Notes: a model not told the origin generated them from the sequence alone. 64,000 nucleotides of DNA from Dactylonectria macrodidyma (GCA_020744425.1 JAGMUV010000002.1:5438501-5502500), one strand, 5' to 3'. Shown: positions 22,079 through 32,742, numbered from the stretch's first letter. Numbers and translations are program-made.

Positions 22079-25000
22079 ATGGAAGCTACCCCTTTGCCTG
22101 GACCTGACGCTTCCCCGGTTTCGGAGAAAATGTCGCACAACCTCTCCTCGCGCTGGCAACCCGTCCTCATCACGACCAACGACGAGCTTCTCTCCGGTTA
22201 CTCTGAGGGTACTGTCGTTCGCTTGGGCAGTGGGCCATTTGCCGGAACTCACTCATCTGCATTGTGCATCTGGGGTCCACATGTCCCTCCTCACCTCAAG
22301 ATCTCCGTCACCATTCAGGACGGGCAAACTTCGGTCAAGATCCTGCATGCCACGATCAAGCTTCAAGCGCTTGAAGCTCCCGCCCAGTGCCTTGAGATCC
22401 CATCCTCTGATACTACCGCTCTTGGACGATTTATTCAATTCTCTGGACCTAACCCCGAAGGACTTCGCGACAACCGGATTTCTCAAAAGGAAAGTGAAAA
22501 GTTCGAATCACTCTCTCTGGATCCCACCATCGTTGAACACTTTGCTGCCTTGTCAGACAGTGTCATCCATGTTCGAGTCGACTTACGCCCAGATGACATG
22601 GTCGTTCAGCCTAATCGATACTTCCTTGATCGCCTCTCTCTGCATCCTCCCAGCATTCAGGCACATGGTCAAGCCATCATCAACAAGTTTGGCATGATGG
22701 GCATGTCTACTATGACACTGGCATTCAGTTTCCCTTCTTTTGCCAGATGGCAGGAGTATTGGCGTAGCGCGTCCATGCCCGTTGCACATCTGACTCCTTT
22801 CCGAGACATCTGTGCATTTGTTCGAAAAAATGTCAATGACCTTGCCCTCAAGAACGTCGACCTTGACAACTTACAACAGCCTGTCATCTCCAACCCGGCT
22901 ACTGACAGCTTCCTCTCTCGCGATCATCGGACTATTGCTCTGATTGCTGGCGCTGCCGAAGAACTTGCCTACCAACGCCAGCGGGAGACGAAACTCTTCA
23001 ATACGAACATAGACGCCCGCGCCTTTGCCGACCACCTTGCAATCGTTAAGCCTAGCGATACCGACATTGACACATATGGCATTTCCATGGATGGTACGTT
23101 GTCTCGACACCAGTACATTGCAGTGTCACTCGTTGGCATTCGTGAGTACTGCCCTGACGTCGGTACACCTGTCTCGCTCTACCTCAAGGTCCGGCACATC
23201 GAGCATGTCATTCCTCCAGATACCAAACTATCAGCAGCGCAGAAGCTCAAGGTTGCTCTCGCTGTTGAGATGGAATTGCGAGCTGCCGTTAGCCATGCGG
23301 AAGCCGCGCTGGAGACTTGTCAGACGCAGCTCTCAGCTCTCCAACTAAAGGAAAATGTCAATCAGGAGAAGGTCGATACTCTGATCAGCAAGCTGCGTAC
23401 CATCTACGACGATGTCTTCTATCGACGCAGTGAACGATGCCTATTCCCGTTCGTCAAAGAGGTTGACCCGTCTTCTCGCGTTGAATTTCCTGATGAGGCA
23501 GAAGATGTTCAGCGATGGCACTCTGCACGTCTCTTAGTCGAAAAGATTCGACAACAATCAGGCGAAAAGGATGCTGCATAGAGTGCCCGCATTCTTGCCT
23601 GGGTTGAAACGCAAGGCGCTGTACTCTTACCCAAAGTGCAGACTGACTTTGGAGATGCTTTCCGAGCTACGCGCATTCCGCTACCTCATGGCGTGCGAGC
23701 TGACGTTGCCCTCTTTTCGGTTCATACTCCCCGGCAATCTAACTGGATCCACGGCTTCAAACGACCCCTCGCTCAGTACGATATCCCATTCACCCCCTTA
23801 GCAGGCAATCTCCAAGATATCTTCCAGTCGCTCTTCGATAGTTCTGGCAAAGGCACATCACCACCTCAGACATTCAAGCTGCGAATTTGGTATGAAGAAC
23901 CTGACACGACAATCAAAGCAGAATGTCACGCAGTTACTTCCATGAACAACTTGCGTGAAGGTTGCAGAGCGGCTCAGTGGTAGGATCACATCGTCGACTT
24001 CACTAATCCTGAGCGAGTTACCTCTGGTAATCTCCTCAAAGCTTATCCCGAACTTGCCTCTCGTATCAACAACGACGCGAACCTATACGATGAGGATACA
24101 AAAGCTGCTATCAAAGCGCTTGGATCAACACTAGCTGGCTTCGTGACTATCAATGGATGCCCTGGTTCTGGAAAGTCAACTTTAGCAACTGAGATTTGCG
24201 ATGCGGTCATGCAAGGCCCATCAATCCAACCCGGCTGGTTGCAATCTGTCACTGTTGCTTCTAACGACTCTGCCGACGATATAGTCACCACTGTTGATCC
24301 TGCCGCATTGGACGACGAGATTTCTGCGCTTGCTACCAAATGCGACAGCCTCGATCTCTCGGGAGACAACGCAGGCCTTGGTTGGGACATTGGAGTTGAT
24401 CAAGCTCAGCGCGAGAGGCTCAATACTCTCAAGAAGCAGCAAGCTGCAGCTGCAACAGCCCAAAAACGGCTCAAGCGAATCGAGTCGGACTTGAATGAGC
24501 AGAACGCAGTCTCGACGGATGTGGGCGACAATGAAAACAATGACGACATGTGGGCCAACTCAAAGGTGTTATTCATCCTTCCATTTTCTTTTGACTTTCA
24601 CTAACGGTGGTGTGTCGAACAGGTGGCTTCAGGCTTCGAAAATTGCGACGATGCTCAGGACACCATGATGCTAGATGCTGGTGGTACTGAAGGCACATCG
24701 GAGACTGTGAATGGGAGAATCGCCTGGGTCACACCGTCCAACAAGCTTGCCGAAGATGCACGAGCACGGCTTGCCAAGCGATCTAGCAACAAGACTATCA
24801 TCCACGTCTTCCCTTGGGATCGCGAAGTTGCCAATCTTCTGGATGCTGATGCCAAGCCACCCCCAGATGCGGATGCAGCCGCGCTATCTCTGTTCCCTCG
24901 GCAATATGCTGCACTAGCTAGCCATCTCGCTAACTATCGCAAGAACCGATGGTCTGAATTTAGCCCTGCGGCCAAAGCGAACTCCTTGTCAGAGTTTGCG

Positions 25001-26533
25001 AAGTCACTCATCGCCAAGTCTCCGGACGCATTTCCCGATCAAGTCCGCGCGATGGCAGAATACGCAGATGACCGCCATACCTTCAACAAGAATCGTGCTG
25101 AGAACATGGTTATTATTCGCACTCTTCTCGAATTTGCTCTGAGTCGCGCTGATGCCATTGTTGCAACTCCTGTCGCAATGCTCCAACTATCGCAGCATAT
25201 GCCAACGTGGAATCCAGATCTGTATGTCATCGACGAGGTCGGAAGGATGAGCGAAGCATCCGCATTCATTCCTGTATCTGCGTTCCCAGAAGTCCCATGC
25301 TTCATCCTCGGAGATCCGAAACAGTGCACGCCAGTCAGCCGGACGGCTGATGCCACATCTTTTGATGACGTTTTTGGAAAGCAGCGGAGGATGAGTCTGT
25401 TGGACCGACTAGATTCTGTCGACGTCTTCAACATCACGCTCAACACCAACTGGCGAAGTCACGGAACTGTTGCAGAGTTTGCGCAGGTGAGTATCTACCA
25501 TGGCCGAATGAGTATAGGCCACAAAGGCAGCTCAGCCGTTTCGGATATGAGTAAGTATATGCGAACTCTGGGGAAGAAGACTGCAGAAGGTACGAGTATG
25601 TTCATCGACGTCCAAGGAGGAGCAGAAGATGTTATCGGAACTTCTTTCGTCAACCCTACCAATGCTCTGATTGTTCGAGAGCTCGCCGTCCAGCTGTTCC
25701 GCGATGCTCCTTTGCGAAACATGACTGAGTACGTCCATCATCAACCCTCTCAGACTGTCCACCGCGGTACAATCATGATTTTGACTGGTTATGCCAACCA
25801 GAAGCTTCAGTATGAAGCGATCCTGAATGACATCTCGCCTGCAGAAATACCAGAGGGACATCTGACAGTTCGGACGATTGATGACTCTGTCAGTGCAGAG
25901 GCGGACATTGTCATCGTCGACCTTGTGCGCACTTCCCGACCTGGATTCCTAACTGATCTCAAACGTGTTGCGGTTATGACAACACGCGCTCGCCTTGCTC
26001 ACTTCTTCGTTGGAAGCGCCGATACCTTTCAACATGCGGAAAACATCGGAGGCTTGATCAGATACCTCAAGTCAAAGGGATCCATCTTCCAGATCAAAGG
26101 GGAACGAAAGAATTGGAGCCTTTGGTGCATGCGCTGCCATCAACCCGGTCACGTCATTGGTACGTGTCGGGAATCCCCACGATGCAACTCCTGCTTTCAG
26201 AAGGGAATTGCTTCAGATCACGCCATTCGCAACTGTAGTGATCCAGCCAAGCCCAATAACTTCTATGGCGAGCCGATCGGCATGCTAGACAACGTTCATC
26301 GCAGCATCAGCGACTTCGACAAGAAGAGCGATTCTGGTGGAAAGCGCGTGACCCTGCAGAAGCGCAAAAAGCTCGACATGCGACAAGTCCAAAAGAAATT
26401 GACACCTGCTGAGAGACGTTACCGCGAGGAGAACTCCAAGCGATCCGCCAACTACGAATGTGTCGATGAGGACATGGAGGGTACGGAGGGTATGGCGGGT
26501 ATGGCGGGTATGGAGGGTAGTGAGGAATGGTGA
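22079..26533 (+). pseudogene. SF1 (UPF1/NFX1-like) helicase with CCHC zinc knuckles, broken by two in-frame TAG codons
   Basis: One frame of 1465 codons in two exons with a 57-nt intron at 24566-24622 (CACTAACGG branch site, GAACAG acceptor). Residues 384-441 form a long coiled coil. Superfamily 1 motifs follow: Walker A GCPGSGKST at 693-701, Walker B VIDEVG at 1031-1036, GDPKQ at 1049-1053, TNWRSHG at 1104-1110, the SAEADIVIVDLVRT segment near 1253-1266 and VMTTRAR near 1280-1286. The tail has CX2CX4HX4C at 1331-1344 and CX2CX8HX4C at 1350-1367, then a GMAGMAGM minisatellite end. Codons 501 (23579) and 635 (23981) are TAG, each one C-to-T step in CpA context from CAG, and no in-phase intron removes them. 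It probably encoded an RNA or RNA/DNA helicase. The ATG at 22079 is chosen because the sequence before it is a CT-rich leader. Confidence 0.75.
24566..24622 (+). other. Intron in the helicase gene
   Basis: Donor AAG|GTGTTA, branch site CACTAACGG, acceptor GAACAG|GTGG. Splicing is in phase and removes the stop at 24602. The reading frame is coherent on both sides. Confidence 0.75.
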
Positions 26534-27936
26534 TTAGACAATACTAAGGATACGGGTTTTATGGCAGATGGACAAGGCTTGAGATGGACAGGGGCTTGAG
26601 ATGGATCAGGGCTTTGCGAGGGATGGATCAAGGATCGGTAGGTGGTGATTTGGGGCTGGAATTGGGTCGGCTTGCCAAGGAAGGGTACACCATTCTTTAT
26701 GTTATCTGGAGATAACATAGTTGTCAGAATAAATCGTCTGAGTTCTGCAAACTTGATCTTCCTTGGATCCTTTCAGTGTGATATCACGGCCTCCCATTAC
26801 TGACCGCCACTGCAACTCTATGGCTGCGAGCGAAGCCGAGAAGCCGCTGAAGTTCACGGGATGGCCCGCTATTGTAAAGAGATATATGGCACCAGCTTGA
26901 CGCAAAGTAGCACCTCGGCGTGCCTGAATGGGAGCCTCTGTTTCCAGAGCGGCTCGAGCTTGGTTCCCGAATTCTGGCTCACCCGTGGTCCCGAGTTGTG
27001 TGGCGGGCTGCCCCTTGCGCAATGCTTCATATGAGCGACGGTGACTTTGAGCTTATCTAGCAATTTTTACTTGCGCCACGGCTTCAAGCTGGGCGATAGC
27101 TCTAGCTGAGGGGCATTTCAGCTGGCGAAGGGTTTTTTGAGCTTGGCGGCCAGTTGCAGCAATGCTGTCTGCGAGGCGCAGTGTACGGCGGCACATTAGG
27201 CACCGCCCGCTAAAGGCGCTGGTACCTGTTATTTTCTTCCCGCATCACCTGGCCAACATCAGTGACAACTTGCCGAGACACAAGAGGTTGAGTGGAATCC
27301 CTTTCGCACTCTCGAAGGGCTTCACGCAGGAAGAAGTCGCCGCAAAGGCAGAGACCGCCGCAAAGGCAGAGACCGCCGCAAAGGCAGAGACTGCCGCACA
27401 AGCTAGAGGCTTTCGCTAATCTCGAAGCAAAAAATGCCGCCCATGTCGAAATCCCTTCCGGCTGCTCCCAACAACCTTCGGTCGCATTTCCATTGTCTGC
27501 GACCCCGGCCGCTCTAGGAGATTAGAGAATAGGTTTGGATAGTTAACGTGTATGAGAACTGCCCGCCGGCTCTACTTTGATGGGTATTGATATGGTATTG
27601 CGCATTTTACGGTCGGGAGTTTAAAAAATTGGTGGGTCAAAATGAGGTATGCCACATTTTAGAGGGCCGGTGGGGGGAATCAGTAGACGACAACCAGTAT
27701 GCGCAGAATGACAAATAGACAGATGGGCAGATGACTTGATGTGCGCCCAGTAGAGTAATAACCCGCCAACGAGAACTAAAAAATTGGAGCATGCGATTAA
27801 AAATGAAGCTCGGCTCACTACTCATCTAGGAATATTCTTATCGTTGGCCTTGGGCCAGAGAAGGGGGAAAGACGGCAATCAAACTACCGCTCTGCCTGGC
27901 CTCTCATACCGATAACTGCTCGTCCATCCTCTTCTC
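26534..27936. other. Intergenic between the convergent helicase and protease genes
   Basis: Contains loose GATGGA/GGGCTTGAGATGG repeats at 26560-26630 and an 18-bp tandem array at 27339. A minus-strand open stretch at 26702-27140 has helix-forming composition but several breaks and no recognisable domain. It may be gene debris. Nothing else is supported. Confidence 0.45.
27339..27404 (+). repeat. 18-bp tandem repeat
   Basis: GCCGCAAAGGCAGAGACC is repeated three times (27339, 27357, 27375) with a partial fourth copy. In one plus frame it reads AAKAET repeats; a downstream piece in another frame (EAFANLEAKNAAH) suggests a frameshifted coding relic. Confidence 0.65.
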
Positions 27937-29562
27937 TCAAACCAACTCAACATCGTAACCATGTGCCTTGATGTCATCCAGGAGCCACTCCATCGGAGTC
28001 GCATATGAAACATCGAAAGCCCCATTACTCCCACTTCCGCTACCCCCAGCCAACATACCGCCGATTCGGCCATTCCGATCCCATACGCAAGACCCCGAAT
28101 CGCCCCCGGACGAGAAGTCTTCTCTGCGGCCTTGGCTATTTCGTCTCTGGCCGATAATGCACCACTCTTCAGATTGGAAGCAGGGGCCATCTTCTAAAGG
28201 ATGGCGGATAAGAGACTTGATCCCAGTGGCGAGGCCGACAGTGAAGCCCGTTGCCGCGCCATGTTTGGCGACTAGAATAGCCGGGTCTTTGCCCAACGAT
28301 CTAACCTCTTCAAAGGGTTTTCTCATCTCGGTTTCAGGAAGCGTTCCGTCTAGCCAAACAGTATGCGACTGGGTGTCGAATAAAATGCGCGAAATCCCCG
28401 TGAGTCCTTCAGATACGCATGCGTTGATTACCTGGCGCTCGGCCCTCCTGGCATCCCCAACGAACACTTGGTTGCGTAGGTTGTCAAGAGGGGTGGTATA
28501 TTTTCCCGCATGAAGCTCGATAAGAGCCCAATCTCTAAGTCGGGAGCCATTTCTGTCGGTTGTGCTAACACTGAACTTCGGTGCGTAAATTACATGTCCG
28601 AATATTCGCCTCGCTGAGTTTTCGAGTTCACTTAGATCTCGCTTCGTGCGCACTAATGGCCATAAAGAATCCCGCGCTTGCTGCATCATCCTGCGTTTAG
28701 TATTCTCTGGCATTGTTGGGTGTGACTCGAGTTCATTAATCCTTATGTCGATGGCGTCAATTAATTTGGAAGTACTCTTCTTGTGATGGAGCAGTGTAAG
28801 GTCGCCGGGTTGGATAATGGTGTGCCGAGCCTGAACATCGCTATCGGTATGCTTGAACTCCGGCTCCACAGTGGACGCTTCGAATATAACATGCCTGCAT
28901 GTAAGGGCAACAATCTTACCCGAATCCTTAAGGCGGAGGTATAAGCACTTAGTGCCTTCTCTTTCTGGGTGGCCATAGGCAGCAATACTTAAGCCCGGAT
29001 ACTCTGACCAAAGGCCTCGAGTCTCCGTCGGGAAATCAACTTGTCCGCCAACGAGCCTCGGCGCAGACGCTGGTGCTTGTCCTGGGGAGGATGCACCACG
29101 AATGAAGTGCGACTCCCTCATTTCACAGTGAACATCCGGTATACCGTGAAGCTGAAGGATCTCGCGGCATCGCATCACTACCGGGAGGCCCTGTGCCCAA
29201 GTTGTTGAGTCCTTTTGAACCGAGATGAGGAGAGTTACTGGTTGCGCAAACTCTTCCCCAGTAAACCCATGCGTCCGCTCGTATCCGATGCGGAGGATAT
29301 CAATGGTGCTCCAATCAATTCCTTCGAGAGCCTGGACGATGGCTCGTCGGAGGGAGCTCGTAGAGTCATTCCAGGGCTTGGCGATGGCATGATGCCCGAC
29401 GGGGCCAAAGTTTTTCCCGATAGACCAACCATCGTGCTGATGCGACCAGACATCTGTACTTGAACGGGCTACTAGTTTTGGTCGGCTAGGAAGGCCATAG
29501 TAGTATCCGTCCCGTTCTTCAGCGGTGGGAGCGGTATGGGCGAAGACAGCTTCATCAGCCAT
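27937..29562 (-). CDS. Trypsin-like (chymotrypsin-fold) serine protease, intracellular type
   Basis: A single-exon protein of 541 residues with no signal peptide. The C-terminal half carries a complete catalytic triad in the expected order: His224 in TCRHV, Asp344 in RDWALIEL and Ser489 in GGDSGS. It ends with the GGMLAGG and YATPMEWLL strands of the trypsin fold. The N-terminal roughly 150 residues are of no family I recognise. The open frame runs on to a Met at 29760, but a TATATAAATA box at 29763-29772 would place transcription start inside that extension, so the Met at 29562 is preferred. It faces the helicase gene tail to tail. Related proteases occur in fungal accessory regions and may take part in non-self responses, which is speculation here. 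The protease family is firm; substrate unknown. Confidence 0.85.
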   Translation of the reverse strand: MADEAVFAHTAPTAEERDGYYYGLPSRPKLVARSSTDVWSHQHDGWSIGKNFGPVGHHAIAKPWNDSTSSLRRAIVQALEGIDWSTIDILRIGYERTHGFTGEEFAQPVTLLISVQKDSTTWAQGLPVVMRCREILQLHGIPDVHCEMRESHFIRGASSPGQAPASAPRLVGGQVDFPTETRGLWSEYPGLSIAAYGHPEREGTKCLYLRLKDSGKIVALTCRHVIFEASTVEPEFKHTDSDVQARHTIIQPGDLTLLHHKKSTSKLIDAIDIRINELESHPTMPENTKRRMMQQARDSLWPLVRTKRDLSELENSARRIFGHVIYAPKFSVSTTDRNGSRLRDWALIELHAGKYTTPLDNLRNQVFVGDARRAERQVINACVSEGLTGISRILFDTQSHTVWLDGTLPETEMRKPFEEVRSLGKDPAILVAKHGAATGFTVGLATGIKSLIRHPLEDGPCFQSEEWCIIGQRRNSQGRREDFSSGGDSGSCVWDRNGRIGGMLAGGSGSGSNGAFDVSYATPMEWLLDDIKAHGYDVELV

Positions 29563-29762
29563 CGCGACTTGACAGATTTCAGCTGGAGAGCTCCTGCTTC
29601 TCAGATGGACGCAATGCTTAGCAGCCAGCCAATGTTCCGGCTGGTGTTTTGACTGGAACAGGGGTTTGGGGCTTCTGAGGATTGGCAAAGAAAGTAGAGG
29701 GATTTGTCTGCGAACGAGGGAGGACGGTGAGGGTTGTACATTCGGAGTGTGGGACCACATGG

Positions 29763-29772
29763 CTATTTATAT
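29763..29772 (-). promoter_or_regulatory. TATA box of the protease gene
   Basis: TATATAAATA on the minus strand, about 200 bases upstream of the chosen start at 29562. It is too close to the Met at 29760 for that one to be the usual start. Confidence 0.55.
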
Positions 29773-30320
29773 ACCCGCCGTCAGCCTATGCTTTCAAACT
29801 TTTGGCCATTTGGCAAACTCAAATATGGCCGTGACTCACCAGAGAATCCGCGGTGAATCTCCCTCAAGGTAGACCTGCAGACACGGCGGAACAAGGCTCG
29901 GCGGCGCTGATGCAGCGTAAAGGTTTAAAAGGGATTTGGCCACCAAGCAACAGATTCTGCGACAGCAACTAGGTGCAACTCACGACTGAGCGGAAAAGGC
30001 TAGAGATTCTTGCGATACCTGATTGATGAAACTGCCGGTTGAGAAGAGATGGTGAGGACGCTCTGTGTTTGTAACCATCGAAGCACCTTAAGTACGCACC
30101 CACGCTTGCTAGTGTGCGGTCTTTCCAAAGACTGGAAAGTCGCACCATCCCGACTCCCAGGTACCTACCTAGGCAGGTACCTACGCAGGTAGTCATCTCG
30201 GGAAGTAACGGCTAGGAGCATGTCAGGAGCGGTGCTGGAGCTGGTTTCTCATGTCCATATCGCAAGTAAGATCGTGGTTTCCATTTGAATGCGGCTTAGA
30301 AGCTGTATTTAGAGAGGACA
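29773..30320. other. Upstream region of the protease gene
   Basis: No gene seen. At 30159-30192 there are three overlapping CAGGTACCTACCTAGG-type words, a short palindromic repeat motif seen widely in ascomycete intergenic DNA. Confidence 0.45.
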
Positions 30321-30538
30321 GAGGAGGAACCCCAAAGGACCGAGTGATTTAAGAAAGAGTCCCAGCTGACTACCACTTGGGTACGCAACATCAGCTGGGA
30401 TGAGGGGGTGCTGTGCCTGCATGATCCCTCAACCCCCCTCCAGATATAAATAAAAGGAGGCAGGTGACTCTGCTACGCTGAAAGGCACTGTAGCAGCCGG
30501 AAGGTTGTTGCGCTTTTTTGGTCTGTCGTAGTTTAGGG
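30321..30538 (-). repeat. Right inverted repeat upstream of the protease gene
   Basis: Reverse-complement partner of 21224-21440. It carries the same short frame (DRPKKRNNLPAATVPFSVAE), and here the frame runs a little further, to YLEGG before a stop. A more diverged direct copy follows at about 30661-30905. Confidence 0.75.
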
Positions 30539-30660
30539 CTCCTCCTTCTTGAGGCGAGGTGCTGATTGTGGGCGCAGACTGAGCCAGATTGTTAACATAG
30601 ATTCTTGATTTGAGGCATTGAGTAGAGGGCCGAGCGTGTAGAGGAGGAATCTGGAGAACT

Positions 30661-30905
30661 TGTTCAAATGTGAGAGCCCAGCTGAATATCGGGAGGGGTA
30701 TGTAAAATCGGCCGGGATAGGCGGTGCTCTATGTGTATGATCCTGTACGCCACTGTGTGGAATCCATATGAGAGATGATCCTGCTGTGCTGAAAGGCATT
30801 GTAGCAGATGAAGAGGTGATATTCTCTGATGGCCTTTCGCAGGTAGTTTAGTTAGCAGCTCCCTTCTTGAGGCGGAATGACTGCAAACACAGAGTTGAGC
30901 GAGCG
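30661..30905 (-). repeat. Diverged third copy of the helicase/protease-flanking repeat
   Basis: On the minus strand it reads ATMPFSTAGSSLIW, then APPIPADFTYPS. This parallels ATVPFSVAESPASF and PLIPADVAYPS of the copy at 30321-30538. Nucleotide similarity is patchy (GCTGAAAGGCAYTGTAGCAG, TTCTTGAGGCG), so similarity is better kept at protein level, which supports a coding origin. Confidence 0.5.
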
Positions 30906-31094
30906 AGGCCATACCTACCTCAAGAGTCACCCCCGACAATTCGTGCCTTCCAAATCCGTTTTTAGCACAAAGCCTGAGCTGGCGCTGCTTTTGTTGTAGG
31001 GGGCGTGTGAAGCCCGTGAAGGTGGTGATGTGATTGTATTGTGTGTGTTAGCTAGTCTCACAAGCTAGGCAGCCTAGGTTTATGCCGGGTTGGC

Positions 31095-31466
31095 TGTCAC
31101 GTGTGGGGGCCTGAGGGCCCCACAACACCACCCCTCAGCCAATCAGGCTAAAGGAGCCCAAGCCGACAAAAGGGTCCCAATTTCCCTCTCAAAATATCCT
31201 TACATTAATTATATGACCTTCAAAGTCATCATTTCCTTCATTTCCAAGTTGTCATTTAATACCCGGGTGAACCTCGGGTCATTGAATTACTCGGGTAAAC
31301 CTCGGTTATTTTGACATTCCTTCTCAAACATTCCTTCCATGCCCGTCACGGCTGCCCGTGTATGGCCGGTTTCCCGGTCGTCACGTCAATTGAGGCCATA
31401 AATTAACCTCGTAGCCGTTGAATTCATGATTATCGCAAGTTGTGTATCATACGAAGCTATGCGACA
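31095..31466 (-). repeat. 3' LTR of a Copia element (372 bp)
   Basis: Bounded by TGTC at 31095 and GACA at 31466, a 4-bp inverted end pair. It directly follows a minus-strand polypurine stretch (GAGGAATT) after the Copia RNase H frame. No second copy is in the window, so the boundaries rest on the termini and position. The sequence is little mutated. Confidence 0.55.
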
Positions 31467-31693
31467 AATTCCTCATGCGCCTAAGGTAGTAATCCCTTCG
31501 TAAGACCGTCCGCAATCATCTCTGCCGTTCCAACATGTCTGACTTCGAAGTCACCTATCTCAGCCCTCTATATAACCCACTTGTAGCGAATATCAATATG
31601 CCGTATTCATGCCTGGTTACGCCAACTGAGGACGATTTCCCTGACGTTCTAGCTATCCGTAAACAGCATCAGTGGCTTCTTCTGGGGCAGATT

Positions 31694-31784
31694 TGTTAGA
31701 TTGGGTTATATGTACCCAATTAAAGCAAGAACGTGTTACATAAGTAGCGCGCTGCGTTTTTGGCCTATTAGTAAAAATCTAATA
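31694..31784 (+). repeat. TRIM left LTR (91 bp)
   Basis: Differs from the right copy at four positions, all CpA/TpG to TpA type in the right copy. Confidence 0.85.
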
Positions 31785-31953
31785 ATTAAGAGTCTCAGAG
31801 GTGTGGATTACTAAATCCTAAGCCTGTAACTACCTGATTGAGCTATCCACCTATGCGCACGCTACCCAAGAGATCCGGTGTTTGAGAACCAGGTATGACT
31901 GAAGACAATTTCCAGTATAATGCCTAAACTATAGGCCTTATACTGAAGGGGCG

Positions 31954-32044
31954 TGTTAGATTGGGTTATATGTACCTAATTAAAGCAAGAACGTATTATA
32001 TAAGTAGCGCGCTGCGTTTTTAGCCTATTAGTAAAAATCTAATA
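31954..32044 (+). repeat. TRIM right LTR (91 bp)
   Basis: Partner of 31694-31784, directly preceded by GAAGGGGCG and followed by the AGATT duplication. Confidence 0.85.
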
Positions 32045-32742
32045 AGATTAACTTAGTTAAGGATATTCGCAATCTATAATAGAAACTGCCTAGCTAGAGA
32101 GAGGTTAATAAACTCAGCTTCTATAGTTAAGATTATTACTAGATTCTAATACTTCGATTTTTACATAACCGGTCCGTTACTTATAAAGATAATATAACCT
32201 GCTATAGAGTAATGGGTTAACTTATTATTAATAAATGAAGCGTTTGTATAGACTTAGAGTTTAAGGTCACTTAGAGGGTATTTCCTGCTCAAGATTAAGG
32301 CTAGGGATTCAGTTCCTTTAAGATATTTAAACAGGTGCTTTATTATATAATTATAGATCTCCGTAGAGTTATAGTTAGTATCTAACAGCTTCTGTGTTAT
32401 AAATATGATATCCAGTCTTATACTTATAGATAGATAGTTTAGTAAGCCAGTTTTCTTTACCCAATCCTTAGTTATTATAAAGGCTGGAGTAGAGGAAGTA
32501 TAAGGGATCTAAGTGTAATTTAGTAATAACTGGTTAAGGAATGGACTAATGAAAAAAAGAAAATGATTTTTAAATAGAGAAAAAAAATATAATTTAAATA
32601 GTATATAAAAAGACTTAATTAATTAAGAAATAGTTATATTAATAATAATAATAATACTAAACTATTTAAAAAAAGGCTTAATTTTTATAAAAAGATTACT
32701 ATCTATTTAGCTATTTAATTTTATATTTTAAAAGAATAGTTT

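Larger units (their letters stand above)
31694..32044 (+). mobile_element. TRIM (terminal-repeat retrotransposon in miniature), 351 bp, complete
   Basis: Two 91-bp direct repeats (31694-31784 and 31954-32044) begin TGTTAGATT and end AATCTAATA, that is TG...CA ends after one C-to-T. They enclose a 169-bp internal domain that ends in a polypurine tract, GAAGGGGCG, next to the right repeat. The 5-bp target duplication AGATT is perfect (31689-31693, 32045-32049). There is no coding capacity. The polypurine tract and termini resemble those of the Copia at 9205-14886, which could have supplied proteins. It sits inside the RNase H frame of the older Copia. Confidence 0.88.
31467..32572 (-). mobile_element. 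Copia pol fragment (RNase H end), interrupted by a TRIM
   Basis: Read on the minus strand from about 32330 the frame gives HLFKYLKGTESLALIL, then YTNASFINNKLTHYSIAGY and IEAEFINLSLARQ. After the TRIM it resumes with IRHIDIRYKWV and FEVRHVGTAEMIADGLTKG. These are the linker and RNase H motifs of Copia polymerases. Stops are TAA or TAG at expected Gln codons. The part left of the TRIM is nearly normal in composition while the right part is RIPed, so the RIP block edge runs through this element. The upstream RT, IN and gag regions are missing, replaced by other insertions. Confidence 0.8.

Noticed and set aside
26702..27140. Minus-strand gene between the helicase and protease
   Set aside because: The open frame is interrupted, has no recognisable domain and no clear start or splice pattern.
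29563..29760. Longer start for the protease at 29760
   Set aside because: A TATA box lies immediately upstream, so the transcript would begin inside this extension. The added residues look like leader sequence.
21224..30538. Reading the helicase/protease unit as a Starship or other named giant element
   Set aside because: No tyrosine recombinase or transposase is visible between the repeats, and no target duplication was found outside them.
31795..31855. tRNA-like sequence inside the TRIM (minus strand, TAGCTCAATCAGG A-box-like)
   Set aside because: The acceptor and D-arm do not pair properly and no convincing T-arm or B-box is present. It may be chance or a decayed primer-related sequence.
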